Shown here: positions 20,842 to 22,280 of the stretch, in pieces
Layout: each line of letters starts with the position of its first letter
How positions within the stretch are numbered: position 1 is the first letter of the stretch
The notes under the pieces: generated by a model
Database searches by the model: none
Seen by the model: the letters and a program-made list of their open reading frames with translations, nothing else
What the model was told of the DNA's origin: nothing
Source: DATGLW01 sp035293965
Lineage (GTDB): Bacteria > Actinomycetota > Acidimicrobiia > Acidimicrobiales > RAAP-2
Direction of reading: 5' to 3'
DNA length: 22,280 nt
Assembly: GCA_035293965.1 (NCBI GenBank)
Contig: DATGLW010000114.1
Coordinates: 1 to 22,280, forward strand
Program-made: the position numbers and the translations under genes

Positions 20842-22179
20842 ATGAAGCGTACTTCGCCCCGCCCGTCCATCGCAGTGACCACCGGAGCCAAGGGCGTCGT
20901 CGCCCACGCAGGCGCTCGACTGCTCTGCGACCTGGCCGACGACGTCGGTCTCACCGAGGCGCTCTCTGTGGCCATGGCGCCCACCAAGAGGCGCCGGCGC
21001 GGGTATGACCGCGGCGAGGTGCTCGTCGACTTGGCCGTCGCTGTGGCCGACGGCGCGACGTCGATCACCGACATCCGGGTGCTCTCGGACCAGCCCCGGC
21101 TCTTTGGCGAGGTGGCGTCGGCGCCGACGGTGTGGCGGACCCTGGAGGCGATCGATGAGGAGACGCTCGAGCGCATCGCGGCTGCGCGCGCCGCGGCTCG
21201 AAAGCGCGCCTGGGAGGCCGGCATGGATCCGGGCTTCTACGTGATCGACATCGACGGCACCTTGGTCGACTCCCACTCCGAGAAGGAAGGGGCCGCGCCC
21301 ACCTACAAGCACGGCTTCGGCTTCTATCCCCTCATGGCCTACCTGGACGGGACCGGTGAGCCCCTGGCGGGGCTCCTTCGTCGGGGAAACGCCGGGTCGG
21401 GGACGGCCGCCGACCACATAAAGGTCCTCGACGCAGCCCTCTTCCAGCTCCCGATCGACCCGTTGGCCACCGAGGTCATCTGCCGCACCGACACGGCCGG
21501 GTGCTCCCACGACTTCGTGGATGCCGCCCGCACACGCGGGGTCAACTTCATCTGCGGCCATTCCCTCACCACTGAGCTCGCCAAGGTGATCCTCTCGGTC
21601 CCGAAGAACCGCTGGCAGACCACCATTTCTGCCGACGGGACCGAAGAGCGCGAAGTCGGAGCGGTCGCAGAGATCACCGATCTGGTCGACCTCTCCGCCT
21701 GGCCCGGGCGGACCCGGATGCTCGTGAGAAGAGAAGAGCCCCACCCCGGTGCCCAGCTCACCTTCACCGACGTCGACGGCCATCGCTACCAGGTGTTCAT
21801 CACGGACCACCCGTCGACGGACATCTCCTTCCTGGAGGCCCTCTATCGAGGTCGGGGACGCTGCGAGTGCGCGATCCGAGATACCAAGGACACCGGGCTC
21901 GCCCACTTCCCCTCGCAGAGCTTCGCCATCAACCAGGCGTGGCTCGCGGTCGTCCTCGTGGCTGGCGACCTGCTGGCGTGGACCAAGGGGCTGTGCCTGG
22001 AAGGCGATCTCGCACGCGCCGAGCCCAAGCGCCTGCGCTACACGCTGCTGCACACCGCCGGCATCGTCTGCCACTCGGCGAGGCGGACGACCCTTCGGCT
22101 CGCTGAGGGCTGGCCCTGGGCCGACCAGCTCGTCGCGGCCTTCGGGCGACTGCCGAGCTGGCAGCTCACCGTCACTTGA
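20842..22179 (+). CDS. IS1380-family transposase
   Basis: The 445-residue protein is full length for the family and intact. An N-terminal DNA-binding part (RLLCDLADDVGLTEALSVAM, RRGYDRGEVLVDLAVAVADG) leads to a DDE catalytic core. The first Asp is in YVIDIDGTLVDSHSEKEGAA (Asp136 or Asp138), the second is Asp217 in CRTDTAG, and the Glu is in YRGRGRCECAIRDTKDTG (about 342). FGFYPLMAYLDGTGEPLAG is a highly typical IS1380 block. AGAAGG lies 15 bases before the ATG, a weak ribosome site. Nothing in the sequence suggests inactivation, so the element may be mobile. Confidence 0.93.
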   Translation: MKRTSPRPSIAVTTGAKGVVAHAGARLLCDLADDVGLTEALSVAMAPTKRRRRGYDRGEVLVDLAVAVADGATSITDIRVLSDQPRLFGEVASAPTVWRTLEAIDEETLERIAAARAAARKRAWEAGMDPGFYVIDIDGTLVDSHSEKEGAAPTYKHGFGFYPLMAYLDGTGEPLAGLLRRGNAGSGTAADHIKVLDAALFQLPIDPLATEVICRTDTAGCSHDFVDAARTRGVNFICGHSLTTELAKVILSVPKNRWQTTISADGTEEREVGAVAEITDLVDLSAWPGRTRMLVRREEPHPGAQLTFTDVDGHRYQVFITDHPSTDISFLEALYRGRGRCECAIRDTKDTGLAHFPSQSFAINQAWLAVVLVAGDLLAWTKGLCLEGDLARAEPKRLRYTLLHTAGIVCHSARRTTLRLAEGWPWADQLVAAFGRLPSWQLTVT

Positions 22180-22280
22180 CGCGCACAGCGCCGCCGCACC
22201 GAATCCCCATTTCCGCTCCTTGCTCGACCACGCCCTCGAGCAGTCCAAACGACGTCCGTGACCACCGCTTCGGCTTCAGA

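Larger units (their letters stand above)
20718..22280 (+). mobile_element. IS1380-family insertion sequence, right end beyond the window
   Basis: A complete IS1380-type transposase gene is preceded by about 120 bases containing TTACCCGAGACCGTTCAG at about 20718-20735, which I take as the left end by resemblance. After the transposase stop, 101 bases run to the window edge without a matching inverted repeat, so the right end and the 4-bp target duplication expected for this family are not visible. The left boundary is approximate. Confidence 0.6.

Noticed and set aside
20719..22248. A 509-codon minus-strand frame opposite the transposase
   Set aside because: It is antisense to an intact IS1380 transposase with DDE residues; no independent evidence.

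Overview
The window is very GC-rich DNA that looks like a chromosomal segment of a free-living actinobacterium, most likely of the class Acidimicrobiia or a relative. Three things point there: strong G/C bias at third codon positions, many GTG starts with purine-rich ribosome sites, and one protein that ends in the 'GYWLVAADGGIFAFGD' extracellular repeats I associate with Acidimicrobiia. The taxonomic call is an inference from gene content.

Layout. 1-139 is the 3' end of an IS21-type element (last codons of istB plus the terminal repeat), followed by about 435 bases with no supported gene. 575-6319 is a catabolic and regulatory block: a TetR regulator (-), a branched-chain amino acid type ABC substrate-binding protein (+), an alpha/beta hydrolase, a second TetR regulator, a short-chain dehydrogenase and, translationally coupled to it, a 3-hydroxyisobutyrate dehydrogenase-like enzyme. 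6445-8870 holds three minus-strand genes: a two-domain carboxymuconolactone decarboxylase-like protein, a crotonase-fold protein lacking both usual catalytic glutamates, and an HD-domain protein. 9034-9614 is a membrane protein broken by a one-base frameshift. Then come a VOC-fold protein (-), a 14-TM MFS exporter (+), and an encapsulin operon (+), in which an encapsulated-ferritin cargo gene overlaps the shell gene by one base. A YihY-type membrane protein (-) and another VOC protein (+) follow.

The most interesting block is 15446-19392, five tightly packed minus-strand genes. In transcription order they are: a membrane-anchored thioredoxin-fold protein (MauD-like), a conserved-looking 161-aa protein of unknown function, a MauE-like membrane protein with a CGCFG motif, a Tat-exported protein with 24 cysteines in about 150 residues that resembles the methylamine dehydrogenase light chain (MauA) and is fused to four 42-residue repeats, and a CcdA/DsbD-like membrane protein. 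I read it as a dedicated extracytoplasmic disulfide-forming and cofactor-maturing system for one cysteine-rich secreted redox protein. No MauB heavy chain or MauG lies in the window.

The right end holds a group II truncated hemoglobin (-), a tRNA-Gly(TCC) with a terminator, and an IS1380-family element whose transposase is complete but whose right end lies beyond the window. A tRNA-Ser-like 3' fragment lies just upstream of the transposase start.

All identifications come from reading motifs and overall resemblance; no database search was run.
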